Assembly (NCBI GenBank): GCA_942491415.1 | Contig: CALOAD010000020.1 | Coordinates: 62,001-126,000, forward strand | Length of the DNA: 64,000 nucleotides | From: CALOAD01 sp942491415 | GTDB lineage: Bacteria; Cyanobacteriota; Vampirovibrionia; Gastranaerophilales; CALOAD01 | Direction: 5' to 3' | Part shown: positions 8,238 through 17,288 of the stretch, piece by piece | Numbering within the stretch: position 1 is the stretch's first letter | Layout: each line of letters opens with the position of its first letter | Made by a program: the position numbers and the translations under genes | The notes under the pieces: generated by a model | Seen by the model: only the letters and a program-made list of their open reading frames with translations | Database searches by the model: none | What the model was told of the DNA's origin: nothing

Positions 8238-9725
8238 TTAGTTTTTTTGAATTTTTTCCATACTATTATCCAGCTCTTCCAGCATTGTATCTTTGTACAA
8301 TTCCAGGTTTTCCTTTGTTTCTGCTTCGAATCGTAAGGTGAATACAGGCTCGGTGTTGCTAGCTCTAATCAAGGCAAATCCATCATCGAAAACTATCCTT
8401 AAGCCATCGATTGTTATTATTTTTTTGATGTTTTTCCCGAAGACATCAGGATTTTTATCAAATTTAGTCCTTAAGTCTTCTAAAACATTAGTTTTTAGTT
8501 CGTTTGCACAAGGGTATCTAACCTCTCGTGAAGCAAATGTTTGAGGAAGGCTTTTGATTAGCTCTGACACTTTAAAATCAGGGTTTTCTTGTTTGTGTTT
8601 TGCTGCAATTTCAATGAATCGGCAACCTGCATAAATGGCATCATCGAATCCGTAATAACGGTCTTTGAAAAATATATGACCACTCATTTCACCTGCCAGT
8701 ACAGCATTTTCTTCTTTCATTTTTGATTTTATAAAGCCATGACCCGTTTTCCACATTATAGCGTTGCCGCCATTTTGATTGATCATGTCGTATAAAACTT
8801 GTGAGCATTTAACTTCAGAGATGAATACAGGTTTTTCATTTCTATTTTCAAGCTGTTTTAGAATATCAAGAGCAAAAATTAAGAGTAATTGATCCCCGGG
8901 AACACTATAGCCTGTATTGTCTATGACGCCGATTCTGTCTGAGTCTCCATCAAAAGCAATACCAAAATCAGCATTTTCTTCTTTTATTTTAGCTTTGATG
9001 GCATCTAGAGTTTTTTCATCGCTGGGGTTTGGGTGATGATTTGGGAAATCACCATCCGGCTCTGAGAAAAGTTCTATTACTTCACAGCCCAATTCTTTGT
9101 ATAATTCAGGTCCTACAATTCCACCCGTAGCATTTGCGCTATCTACAACTATTTTTAGTCCTTCTCCAATTTTGGCAAAGGAATTTGTAAGGCTTTCAAT
9201 GTATTGAGGTATTATATTCAGCTCTTTGCAAAACCCTACACGCCCTTTTGAAGGAGCTTTTTGAGCGAATTCTTTTTTTGTTAGTTTTTTTATTTCGATT
9301 ATTTCACTTTCAGATAAAGAAGCTTTATTAAATGTCATCTTTAAGCCGTTGTATTCAGAAGGATTATGACTTGCCGTAACAACCAAGGATCCTGAAATTT
9401 TAATATCCTGGTCATTTATACCAAAGTTAAAAGGTATCATTTCTGAATAATAGCCTAATGGAGAAGGAGCAAGTCCTATATTAATGACATTGATACCGCT
9501 GGTAGTTAATCCTTTTATCAAAGCCTTGCTTAATTCAGGAGAATGATGCCTGGCATCTCTTGCTACGCTTAGCCAAATGTCTTTGGAGTCTTTTCCTGAT
9601 TGTTCTTTAACGTATCCTGCAAAAGCTTTTCCTACATTATAAAAAAGTTCTGAAGTAACGGTTTCGCCATAGATACCTCTGATGTCATTTTTTCCGAATG
9701 CTTTATCGTTAAAAGTTAAAATCAT
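8238..9725 (-). CDS. manB: Phosphomannomutase/phosphoglucomutase
   Basis: 495 residues of the alpha-D-phosphohexomutase superfamily. The phosphoserine loop VTASHNPSEYNG places the active serine at 119, the Mg2+ loop is AFDGDSDRIG near 255, the sugar-binding loop is GEMSGH, and the phosphate-binding loop is RASNTEPVFTLR. It interconverts mannose- or glucose-6-phosphate and the 1-phosphates that feed nucleotide-sugar synthesis, which fits the UDP-sugar operon at 48.4-51.7 kb. It is the first gene of the minus-strand operon with the K+ channel, SppA and Yip1. Mannose versus glucose preference cannot be read from the sequence. Confidence 0.9.
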   Translation of the reverse strand: MILTFNDKAFGKNDIRGIYGETVTSELFYNVGKAFAGYVKEQSGKDSKDIWLSVARDARHHSPELSKALIKGLTTSGINVINIGLAPSPLGYYSEMIPFNFGINDQDIKISGSLVVTASHNPSEYNGLKMTFNKASLSESEIIEIKKLTKKEFAQKAPSKGRVGFCKELNIIPQYIESLTNSFAKIGEGLKIVVDSANATGGIVGPELYKELGCEVIELFSEPDGDFPNHHPNPSDEKTLDAIKAKIKEENADFGIAFDGDSDRIGVIDNTGYSVPGDQLLLIFALDILKQLENRNEKPVFISEVKCSQVLYDMINQNGGNAIMWKTGHGFIKSKMKEENAVLAGEMSGHIFFKDRYYGFDDAIYAGCRFIEIAAKHKQENPDFKVSELIKSLPQTFASREVRYPCANELKTNVLEDLRTKFDKNPDVFGKNIKKIITIDGLRIVFDDGFALIRASNTEPVFTLRFEAETKENLELYKDTMLEELDNSMEKIQKN

Positions 9726-9918
9726 TATTCTTATCCTATTGCCTAATCGATTTCACAAAGATTTTTATCTAAGATAAAGATACCATAAAATCTAGCCAGT
9801 CGTCATTATCTTTGTTACTTTAAGGATACAATAATTTTAAGAGAAAGTTAACATAGTGCATTCTTAAAATTTATATTTTAAAATAGAATTTACAATCTTA
9901 AAAAGTTAAAAAGGGGAA

Positions 9919-10812
9919 ATGATTATAACTTCTTACTTCAAAAAACTTATGTCAAAAGATTCTTTTTGGGCGATAGTATTTATATTACCCGCTTTATTGG
10001 GGACTTTTTTGTTTATTATTATTCCTATTTTCGGTTCTTTTGCAATAAGCTTGTCTAAATGGAATTTGATCGGAACTCCTGAATTTGTTGGGTTTGATAA
10101 CTATTTAGCTCTTTTAAAAGATAAAGATTTTTATTTGGTTTTATTTAATACTTTTTATTATGCGCTTGCTACCACTATATTTGGTATTTTGATACCTTTA
10201 TTTCTTGCCTTTGTCATAAATAAAGGTATTAAAGCTTCCGAGTTTTTTAAAGGTGCTTATTTTATACCGTTTATTACTCCTATGATAGTTGTGGCAATAG
10301 TTTGGGAGTGGATTTTTGACCCCGGTAACGGTATTTTAAATTGGGCATTAGGCAATGCCGATATAAAATGGCTTTATGATCCTCAAATAGCAATGTTGGC
10401 TTTGATTTTAGTAAGTGTATGGAAAAATATAGGGTATAATATGGTTATTTTCTTGGCAGGATTGCAGGCAATACCTGATAGCGTTAATGAAGCAGCTAGA
10501 ATTGACGGAGCAAGTGAGGTTAAAAGTTTTTTCCGTATAACTATTCCGATGTTAAGTCCTACGATATTTTTTGTATCAATAATCACTACAATATCATCTT
10601 TTCAGGTTTTTGATCTTATATATTTAATGACAGAGGGAGGTCCTCAAAGTTCGACGACAGTTATGGTTTACTGGATGTATAAAAACGCTTTTGAATTTTT
10701 TAAATTAGGTAAAGCTTCTGCGATTGCGTATGTTTTATTTTTCATAATATTTGTTTTGACTTTAATACAATGGACAACAAGAAAAAAATGGGTATTGTAT
10801 GAGGAAAATTAG
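9919..10812 (+). CDS. Sugar ABC transporter permease, MalF/UgpA type
   Basis: 297 residues with six hydrophobic segments and the EAA loop EAARIDGASEVKSFFRITIPML near residue 193, which docks with the ATPase. The opening FILPALLGTFLFIIIPIFGS and the FVGFDNY element are typical of sugar or glycerol-phosphate CUT1 permeases. AAAAAGGGG precedes the ATG. It overlaps the second permease by 14 bases. No solute-binding protein or ATPase gene accompanies it, so it likely works with a shared ATPase encoded elsewhere; the substrate is unknown. Confidence 0.9.
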   Translation: MIITSYFKKLMSKDSFWAIVFILPALLGTFLFIIIPIFGSFAISLSKWNLIGTPEFVGFDNYLALLKDKDFYLVLFNTFYYALATTIFGILIPLFLAFVINKGIKASEFFKGAYFIPFITPMIVVAIVWEWIFDPGNGILNWALGNADIKWLYDPQIAMLALILVSVWKNIGYNMVIFLAGLQAIPDSVNEAARIDGASEVKSFFRITIPMLSPTIFFVSIITTISSFQVFDLIYLMTEGGPQSSTTVMVYWMYKNAFEFFKLGKASAIAYVLFFIIFVLTLIQWTTRKKWVLYEEN

Positions 10813-11644
10813 CTCAAAAAAGACGAAAATACTTGTTTTGATAGGTTATATAATACTCTCTATAGGGGCTTTTTCAATGTTGGTGCCGTTTTTATGGATG
10901 CTTTTAACTTCGTTAATGTATCAAAAACAAATATTTGCATATCCTCCTCAAGTCTTGCCAAATCCTGCAACGATAAGCAATTATGTTAATATTACAGAAG
11001 CAATTCCTGTTACGACATATTTTTTAAATAGTGCTGTAGTCGCCACACTAACAACGATAGGGCAGGTTATTATTTCTGCAATGGCGGCTTATGCTTTTGC
11101 AAGGTTGAATTTTAAAAATAGAGAAATTTTGTTTTTGATATTTTTGGCGACAATGATGATACCTCCTCAGGTAAATATAATTCCTCTTTTCTTTATTATG
11201 AGAGAATTTCATTGGATTGATACATATCAAGCATTAATAATCCCCGGGTTATTTGGAGGTTTTGGAGTGTTTTTGCTTAGGCAGTGGTTTAAAGGTTTAC
11301 CCATTAGCCTTGAAGATGCAGCGAAAATAGATGGTTGCAATCCTTTTCAGACATTTTGGAAAATTGCGTTACCATTGGCATTGCCCGCCTTGGCTACTCT
11401 TGCTATATTCACTTTTATAACAGCGTGGAATAGCTTTATGTGGCCTTTGATTGTTACTAATTCTGACCAGATGAGAACTTTGCCTGTTGGGCTTGCGATA
11501 TTTAAAGGGAGTTTTAGAGAGACAACAGAATGGGGACAGTTGATGGCTTGTGCTGTAATTTCAGTTATTCCGGTTATTGGCGTGTTTTTATTGGGGCAGA
11601 AATTCTTTATAAAAGGCATAATGATGGGCGGAGTAAAAGAGTAA
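10799..11644 (+). CDS. Sugar ABC transporter permease, MalG/UgpE type
   Basis: 281 residues with six hydrophobic segments; the EAA-type loop reads EDAAKIDGCNPFQTFWKIALP near 173. It starts inside the end of the upstream permease (14-base overlap), so the two subunits are translationally coupled and form a heterodimeric CUT1 channel. The C-terminal GQKFFIKGIMMGGVK is the usual family ending. No other transporter subunit is encoded in the neighbourhood. Confidence 0.9.
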   Translation: MRKISSKKTKILVLIGYIILSIGAFSMLVPFLWMLLTSLMYQKQIFAYPPQVLPNPATISNYVNITEAIPVTTYFLNSAVVATLTTIGQVIISAMAAYAFARLNFKNREILFLIFLATMMIPPQVNIIPLFFIMREFHWIDTYQALIIPGLFGGFGVFLLRQWFKGLPISLEDAAKIDGCNPFQTFWKIALPLALPALATLAIFTFITAWNSFMWPLIVTNSDQMRTLPVGLAIFKGSFRETTEWGQLMACAVISVIPVIGVFLLGQKFFIKGIMMGGVKE

Positions 11645-11841
11645 AAATAGTCTTTTAGCTTTTGAATATAGACGTTTAAGCATTTTTATAAAATTCTTGA
11701 ATTTTCAAATCTTTTTTCAGATTTGAAATAATACTAAAAAGTAACCCAAGTGGCTAATAGTCTAATACACGGTTATTTAATATAGTAATTACAAGATTAA
11801 AAAACTTGTTGTGGAAAGTTTTTTAGGTGAGGGTGTATTCA

Positions 11842-13752
11842 ATGTATAAAGTTCTTATTATAGAAGATAATTATATGCACATGGAAATGGCAGCAGACTT
11901 GCTTTTAGAAGATGGCTTTGAAGTTGTAAAGTCTGATAATGCTATTTTAGGGATTGAAAGAGTTCAAAATGAAAAATTTGATTTAATTTTGATGGATATG
12001 GACTTGCCGGATCTTGATGGTTATAAGGCAACACGACAACTTAAAAAAGATCCGAATACAAGGAATATAAAAATAGTTGCACTTACTGCACTTGTTATGA
12101 AAGATGATATTAAAAAGGCTTTTAATTCCGGGTGTGAGGGATTTATAGCCAAGCCTATTGATGTTTCGACTTTTGCTAAAAATGTTAAAATTCATATAGA
12201 AAAAGATATTTATCAAAATGTTGAAGAAATTTTCAAACAAGTGAATGAAAAGACGAACGTTCCTTTAGTGAGTAAATCCAATAAAAATGATAAAAAACAA
12301 AAAACAGTTCAAAAAGTTTTAATAACTGATGATAATTATATAAATATAGAGCTTTTAAAGGGGGCTGTTGAGCAATTAGGGGCTGAAGTTTTGGTTTCTT
12401 ATGACGGCAAGTCTGCCCTTGAAATAATTGAAAAAGAACGGGTCGATTTACTGCTTTTGGATATTATGATGCCTGAAATGAGCGGTTTTGAAGTTGTTGA
12501 AACGTTGAAAAAGCAAGCAGGGGGATGTGATATCCCTATTATATTTATAAGTGCGCTTAATGAAACAAAAGATATTGTTAAAGGTCTTGATCTTGGGACT
12601 TACGGCTATATAACAAAACCCTTTAATATAGATGAGTTAAAAGCTCGTGTTTCGAGTGTTTTAAGAATTAAACATTTGCAAGATGAATTAAAACAAGAAA
12701 AAAAGAAGTTTGATCAAATAAATAAATTTTCGGCTGATGGTATTGTCATATTAAATGCGGATTTTGAGATTACTTCTTGTAGTGATCAATTTCTTAAATG
12801 GGTTGGTTTAACTAAAAAGCAAGTTATTGAAAAATCTTTTTGTTCTACAGTTAAATGTAATCAAAATATTAGCAGTTTAAGATCTTTTATTGAAAAAAAT
12901 GAATGCGACAAAATAGACTCCTGGACAAAAGATTTTGAAATTAAAAATGATAATAATTTATATCCTATTGAAGTGAAGTGTTCTAAGACAATTTCCAAAG
13001 ATGGAGATGTTACAGGATATGTGCTTGTTATGAGGGATATTAGCTTTCAAAAGGAAATAGAAAGACAAAAAGAAACTTTTATTGCAACTTTAACTCATGA
13101 TCTTAAAACTCCGATAAGAGCTGAAATGAGATCACTAGAGTTGTTGTTAAAAGGTAATTTTGGGGACTTAAACAACGATCAAAAAGAAATTATTCAAGAA
13201 ATTCTTAATTCTAATAAGTTTATGGCAAAAATGATTAATACCATACTTGTCGGTTATAAATATGACAATGGAAAAATGCAGATAAAAAAAGAAAATGCTG
13301 AGATTCATAACATTATAAAAACTTGTTATGGAGAATTGAGAAGTCTTGTTCAAGAAAAAAGCCAAGCAGTACATTTTGATTTTTGTTCTGAAAGTCAATA
13401 TTTGAATGTTGATCCCATAGAAATGAAAAGACTGATTAATAATCTTTTTTCAAACGCTATAATTTACACTCAAGATAAAGGCACAATAGCCGTAAAAACA
13501 GTTATTGAAGGTGATAATTTTAGAATTTATTTTAAAGATAACGGCATAGGAATATCTCCTAAGCAAATGCCTTATCTTTTTGATAAATATACAAGCTATT
13601 CAAAAAAATTCAGACAAGTAGGCACAGGATTAGGACTATATATATCAAAACAAATAGTTGAGGCTCATAACGGGACAATAACAGTAGAAAGTGAAGAAGG
13701 AAAAGGAAGTTCTTTTATTTTTACTATTCCTTTAACTCATGTTGCTGTATAA
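11842..13752 (+). CDS. Double-receiver sensor histidine kinase with PAS domain
   Basis: A GTG is possible at 11827, but the ATG at 11842 is preferred because GGTGAGGG lies just upstream. Numbering below is from the GTG. Domains: receiver 1 (phospho-Asp D57 in LILMDMDLPDLDG, then FIAKP), receiver 2 from about 158 (D212 in LLLLDIMMPEMSG, then YITKPF), PAS about 300-410, HisKA with H424 in FIATLTHDLKTP, and HATPase with DNGIGI and GTGLGLYISKQIVEAH. There is no membrane segment, so the kinase is cytosolic. The order receiver-receiver-kinase suggests it is itself a phosphorelay target. No response regulator gene adjoins it. Confidence 0.85.
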   Translation: MYKVLIIEDNYMHMEMAADLLLEDGFEVVKSDNAILGIERVQNEKFDLILMDMDLPDLDGYKATRQLKKDPNTRNIKIVALTALVMKDDIKKAFNSGCEGFIAKPIDVSTFAKNVKIHIEKDIYQNVEEIFKQVNEKTNVPLVSKSNKNDKKQKTVQKVLITDDNYINIELLKGAVEQLGAEVLVSYDGKSALEIIEKERVDLLLLDIMMPEMSGFEVVETLKKQAGGCDIPIIFISALNETKDIVKGLDLGTYGYITKPFNIDELKARVSSVLRIKHLQDELKQEKKKFDQINKFSADGIVILNADFEITSCSDQFLKWVGLTKKQVIEKSFCSTVKCNQNISSLRSFIEKNECDKIDSWTKDFEIKNDNNLYPIEVKCSKTISKDGDVTGYVLVMRDISFQKEIERQKETFIATLTHDLKTPIRAEMRSLELLLKGNFGDLNNDQKEIIQEILNSNKFMAKMINTILVGYKYDNGKMQIKKENAEIHNIIKTCYGELRSLVQEKSQAVHFDFCSESQYLNVDPIEMKRLINNLFSNAIIYTQDKGTIAVKTVIEGDNFRIYFKDNGIGISPKQMPYLFDKYTSYSKKFRQVGTGLGLYISKQIVEAHNGTITVESEEGKGSSFIFTIPLTHVAV

Positions 13753-13766
13753 GTTTTGATCGTTAC

Positions 13767-14477
13767 CTATCTTTTTTTATCTGAAAGAATAAAAAGATTT
13801 ATCAATCCAGCGAGTTGATCAGCTTGTTTTTTGTAGCTTTGAACGCGTTTTTCAAGTATTGAAATATTATTTTTGTATTCTTGAATAGTGTTGATACAAT
13901 CTCTAGCAGAATTTCCAAGACTTTCTTGTGCCATTTGGGCTTCGGATAAAACACTGTTCATTGAAATGCCCATAGCTTCCATTGTTTGTCTAATGATTTG
14001 GGCGCCTGTTTGCCTTGTAACTCCGGGAGGTAATTGTGTTATTAATCTTCTTAAAACGTCAACATTTGCAGGAACATTAATATCGCTAGTTGTCATATCT
14101 GCTGAAGGAATCTTTACAGAGGGGTCTACTATATTTTGTATAGGAGTCCGGTGGAAACTTTGTATTGAAGATTCTTGTTGTTGAACAGGTTGTGGATGAG
14201 AAAATTCCATGGGCTCTTGGCTTAAGGGTTGAGGCTCGATAGGTTGTTCTTCTGATACCTCGTAGTTAAAAATATCATCAGATGCGGGTTCTGTTTGAAA
14301 ATCATTTTCCCAAATTTCGGATTGATTTGTTTCAACAAAATCATTATTAAAATTATCTTCTACATAAAATTCTTCTTGAGGAGTTTCATTCACATCAACA
14401 ATTTGTTGCTGCTTTAATGCTTCAACAATTTTTTTACCCACGCCCTCGGGAAGTCTTCCCTGTTTTTTTGTTTCCAC
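13767..14477 (-). CDS. Unknown coiled-coil protein with an acidic, Q/P-rich N-terminus
   Basis: 236 residues from a GTG start preceded by AAGGAG. The N-terminus (LPEGVGKKIVEALKQQ) may be a short helix; residues about 30-125 are rich in E, Q, P, N and D and look disordered. From 130 to the end is a structured helical part: VDVLRRLITQLPPGVTRQTGAQIIRQTMEAMGIS, then a coiled coil with NISILEKRVQSYKKQAD. The well-preserved GVTRQTGAQIIRQTMEAMG looks like a family signature, but I do not recognise it. It converges with the kinase gene (14 bases apart). Confidence 0.65.
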   Translation of the reverse strand: METKKQGRLPEGVGKKIVEALKQQQIVDVNETPQEEFYVEDNFNNDFVETNQSEIWENDFQTEPASDDIFNYEVSEEQPIEPQPLSQEPMEFSHPQPVQQQESSIQSFHRTPIQNIVDPSVKIPSADMTTSDINVPANVDVLRRLITQLPPGVTRQTGAQIIRQTMEAMGISMNSVLSEAQMAQESLGNSARDCINTIQEYKNNISILEKRVQSYKKQADQLAGLINLFILSDKKR

Positions 14478-14581
14478 TTTTATCTCCTTAATTTTTTTAT
14501 TTTCTTTATGTCCTAATAATCAAAATTATATTAAATCCAAGCCTAAATTTCAAAAATAATTGCGTTTTTGTTAATTATTTT

Positions 14582-15898
14582 CTATGTTGAAGGATTTGTT
14601 TCTTGTTCTTTTAAGACTCCGTGATCGGTTTTACCCCAGTCCATAGTTCTTTTTGCGAATATAATTTTTAAAACGATAAATGTAACAACAGGAAGCCATA
14701 TACACATCATATAAATACCTGTTTCAATTGATTGTTTAAAACATTGCCAATAACTTAATTTGTCATATTTTCTTAAGCTGTACATAAGTCCTGCAACAAA
14801 GAAAATACCAACACCTACTGCAACTGACAAAGAAGACCACACATGATGTTCGTGTCCTCGTAGGAATTTAAAACTTTGAATAAACCATTCTGAAAAAAGC
14901 CAAACAGGAAGCACAAATTCAAAAACATAAGCACACATATCAAAGCTGGCTCGAAGTGAGATTTTTTGAGAGAAAAGTATATCAAAAAAATAGTCTAAAT
15001 ACCTTCTGATGCTACCTTCTACCCATCTTCGGCGTTGTCTTAAAAGAGGTAAAATATTTATTATACCTTCTTCGTGTACTTCTGAAGCTGTACAATACCT
15101 TACATCCCAGCTGTTTAAATGGAATTTGGTAGAAAGATCAAGATCGTCGGTTATTGTATGGATATTCCATCCACCAACGTCTTTTAAAGCTTCTAATTTA
15201 ATAAGTTGCCCGTTTCCTCTTAATTCTACAGCACCTTTTATACTGTCTCTGCTAAGTTGAAAATGGCTATCTAGTGTATATTCATTGTTTTGACATCTGG
15301 CTAGGATGTTATGATCTTTGTTTGCAATAACTTTTCTTGCTTGCACTGCTCCAACGTCTGATGGTGCAAGGTAGGGAAGAAGTGCCTTTAAAAAATCAGG
15401 TTTTATTCTGGCATCGGCGTCAAATATACAAATAACTTCTCCGGTGGAGATTTCAGCAGCTTCGTTTAATACGGCTGATTTGCCGGGAAAAGCGTCTTGA
15501 TCTCGAATAATAGCTTTTATTCTATCAGGATAAGTTTTCTCAATATCTTTGATTGCTTGAGCTGTATTATCATTGCTTCTATCATCGATTATTATTATTT
15601 CAAATTTTGAGTAATCAAGTTCTAATATATTTTTAACAGTATCTGTAATAACTGCTTCTTCGTTATGAGCAGGGATTAGGATGCTGACAAATGGTTGGTA
15701 TTCTGTATTTAAGATAGGTGGGTTTTTTTTGATTTTACGCCTGTGGTGTCTAAAAACAGCGTTCATATAAGCGGTGTATAAGAATACAAAGCCTACAACT
15801 ATATAAAGACAAGATTGAACAGGGATTATCTTTTGGAATAAAAATAGAAAAACCCATAATAAAAGTATTAATAAACCTAATGTCAGTCTGTCTTTCAT
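14582..15898 (-). CDS. Membrane-bound processive family 2 glycosyltransferase
   Basis: 438 residues. Two N-terminal membrane helices (about 4-45), then a GT2 domain: PAHNEEAVI, IDDRSNDNT, the first acidic motif FDADARI, the acceptor motif TDDLDLS, and RQRRRW, the product-binding motif of processive enzymes such as BcsA, PgaC or hyaluronan synthase. Several C-terminal helices follow. It probably polymerises or transfers UDP-sugars at the inner membrane. It sits 8 bases downstream of a GT28-type transferase gene in one operon, so both likely act on the same glycan or glycolipid. Confidence 0.85.
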   Translation of the reverse strand: MKDRLTLGLLILLLWVFLFLFQKIIPVQSCLYIVVGFVFLYTAYMNAVFRHHRRKIKKNPPILNTEYQPFVSILIPAHNEEAVITDTVKNILELDYSKFEIIIIDDRSNDNTAQAIKDIEKTYPDRIKAIIRDQDAFPGKSAVLNEAAEISTGEVICIFDADARIKPDFLKALLPYLAPSDVGAVQARKVIANKDHNILARCQNNEYTLDSHFQLSRDSIKGAVELRGNGQLIKLEALKDVGGWNIHTITDDLDLSTKFHLNSWDVRYCTASEVHEEGIINILPLLRQRRRWVEGSIRRYLDYFFDILFSQKISLRASFDMCAYVFEFVLPVWLFSEWFIQSFKFLRGHEHHVWSSLSVAVGVGIFFVAGLMYSLRKYDKLSYWQCFKQSIETGIYMMCIWLPVVTFIVLKIIFAKRTMDWGKTDHGVLKEQETNPST

Positions 15899-15906
15899 TT
15901 TAACCC

Positions 15907-17103
15907 TTAGTAGTATTGAAGTCTCGTAGAGTAGTCCCGTAATATTTCGGCGGCTTTTTTCTTTCCGCTTATTTCTTCTGCCATTTGGGCAAATTGTTGT
16001 GCTTTTTCTTTATACTGTGAATTTTCAAGCATTTTTTCAATTATTTCAATTAGTTTATCACAAGAAAGATTTCCGTAAACTATCGTTTCAGAGACCCCTA
16101 ATTCTGCCATTCTATTGGCATTATTTTCTTGTTCAATTTGATTTAAGTCCGGAATAATTAAAGATTGTTTTCCCAGCGTTAGCAATTCCATTGCAGTGCT
16201 ATGTCCTGCTTGTGTTATCACAAGATCTGCTGCTTTCATATATTCTGCTATGTTTGGAACTATACCCATAATTCTTGCATTGTCGGGTAATTCTTCTGCT
16301 TTAAAATTAGTAAATATATCAAAGTGAATTTCCGGCATGTTATTAGCCACTTGTAGCATATTGTCTAAAATAGGCTTCCGGTAAGCATGACCGCCTAAAG
16401 TAATAATCACATACGGTTTGTATGGATCAGGTTTAGCTATTGGTCTTATTTCGTCTCTTTCCCAGGCAACTAGAGGACCTACAAATCTTGTGCGTTTCAT
16501 AACTTTGTAGTTAGTGCTTAAGTTGGATAAGCAAACAGAGTATGGTGGAGGAAAATCAGGAATAATTATTTCTTCGGTTGAGCTTAGCCAGGTTTTCATT
16601 ATCCAATCAAAAGAACGACCGAAAACTCTTACTAATGCTGAATCTTTGGCAAAAAACGGATAAAAGGCACTTTGATTTGTCATTATAACGCAAGGTAAGC
16701 CCAGCTTGTCTGCTGCCATAACAGGAACCAATCTTCCATCTGCAACTACACAAGAGGCACCGCTTTCTTTGATGATTTTCATCTCTTCTTTTACCAGTTT
16801 ATTAAACTTCAGAGCCCAAGCGTGGTTTTTAATTATAGTCTTCCCTACGTCAAAAGCACCTTTTTTGCCGATTAGCTCAAGTTCTCTTGATAGCTCAACG
16901 CAAGGTATGTCAAGTTCTTGAAATCGTTCTTTTGCGTAGTTGTAACTGCCTATTATTATTTCATTTTTGTCAAATTCTTGGGCAATTGCAATTACACGAC
17001 TTGAATGTCCGAGCCCTTCACTACTTACTGAGAAATATATTTTCGATTTAAGATCTATATTTTTTCTTGTCTTTATTTTTTTTAATTTTTTTATAAAAGG
17101 CAT
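15907..17103 (-). CDS. MurG/GT28-like glycosyltransferase (GT-B fold)
   Basis: 398 residues with a basic N-terminal tail followed by SVSSEGLGHSSRVIAIA, the glycine-rich acceptor loop of MurG-like enzymes. The C-terminal half has VIITLGGHAYRKP and the UDP-sugar site ITQAGHSTAMELLTLGKQSLIIPDL with EQENNA, close to the MurG/MGDG synthase pattern. Sugar is probably transferred to a lipid or cell-surface acceptor on the inner face of the membrane. It is the first gene of a pair with the processive GT2 enzyme downstream. Confidence 0.85.
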   Translation of the reverse strand: MPFIKKLKKIKTRKNIDLKSKIYFSVSSEGLGHSSRVIAIAQEFDKNEIIIGSYNYAKERFQELDIPCVELSRELELIGKKGAFDVGKTIIKNHAWALKFNKLVKEEMKIIKESGASCVVADGRLVPVMAADKLGLPCVIMTNQSAFYPFFAKDSALVRVFGRSFDWIMKTWLSSTEEIIIPDFPPPYSVCLSNLSTNYKVMKRTRFVGPLVAWERDEIRPIAKPDPYKPYVIITLGGHAYRKPILDNMLQVANNMPEIHFDIFTNFKAEELPDNARIMGIVPNIAEYMKAADLVITQAGHSTAMELLTLGKQSLIIPDLNQIEQENNANRMAELGVSETIVYGNLSCDKLIEIIEKMLENSQYKEKAQQFAQMAEEISGKKKAAEILRDYSTRLQYY

Positions 17104-17288
17104 TAAGTTTCAAACACCGTATTATTTAACAATCAATTTTATTAATATATACACCAGACCAGATTTTTATACCAGTGTTTGTATCAAAAAATAAATCTTA
17201 AACTTTTTAAGATAATTTTTGAGTATTATCCTAAATTATGCCTAAAAGCTTAATGTAGTCATACATTTACTATGAAAAATTAAAATAC

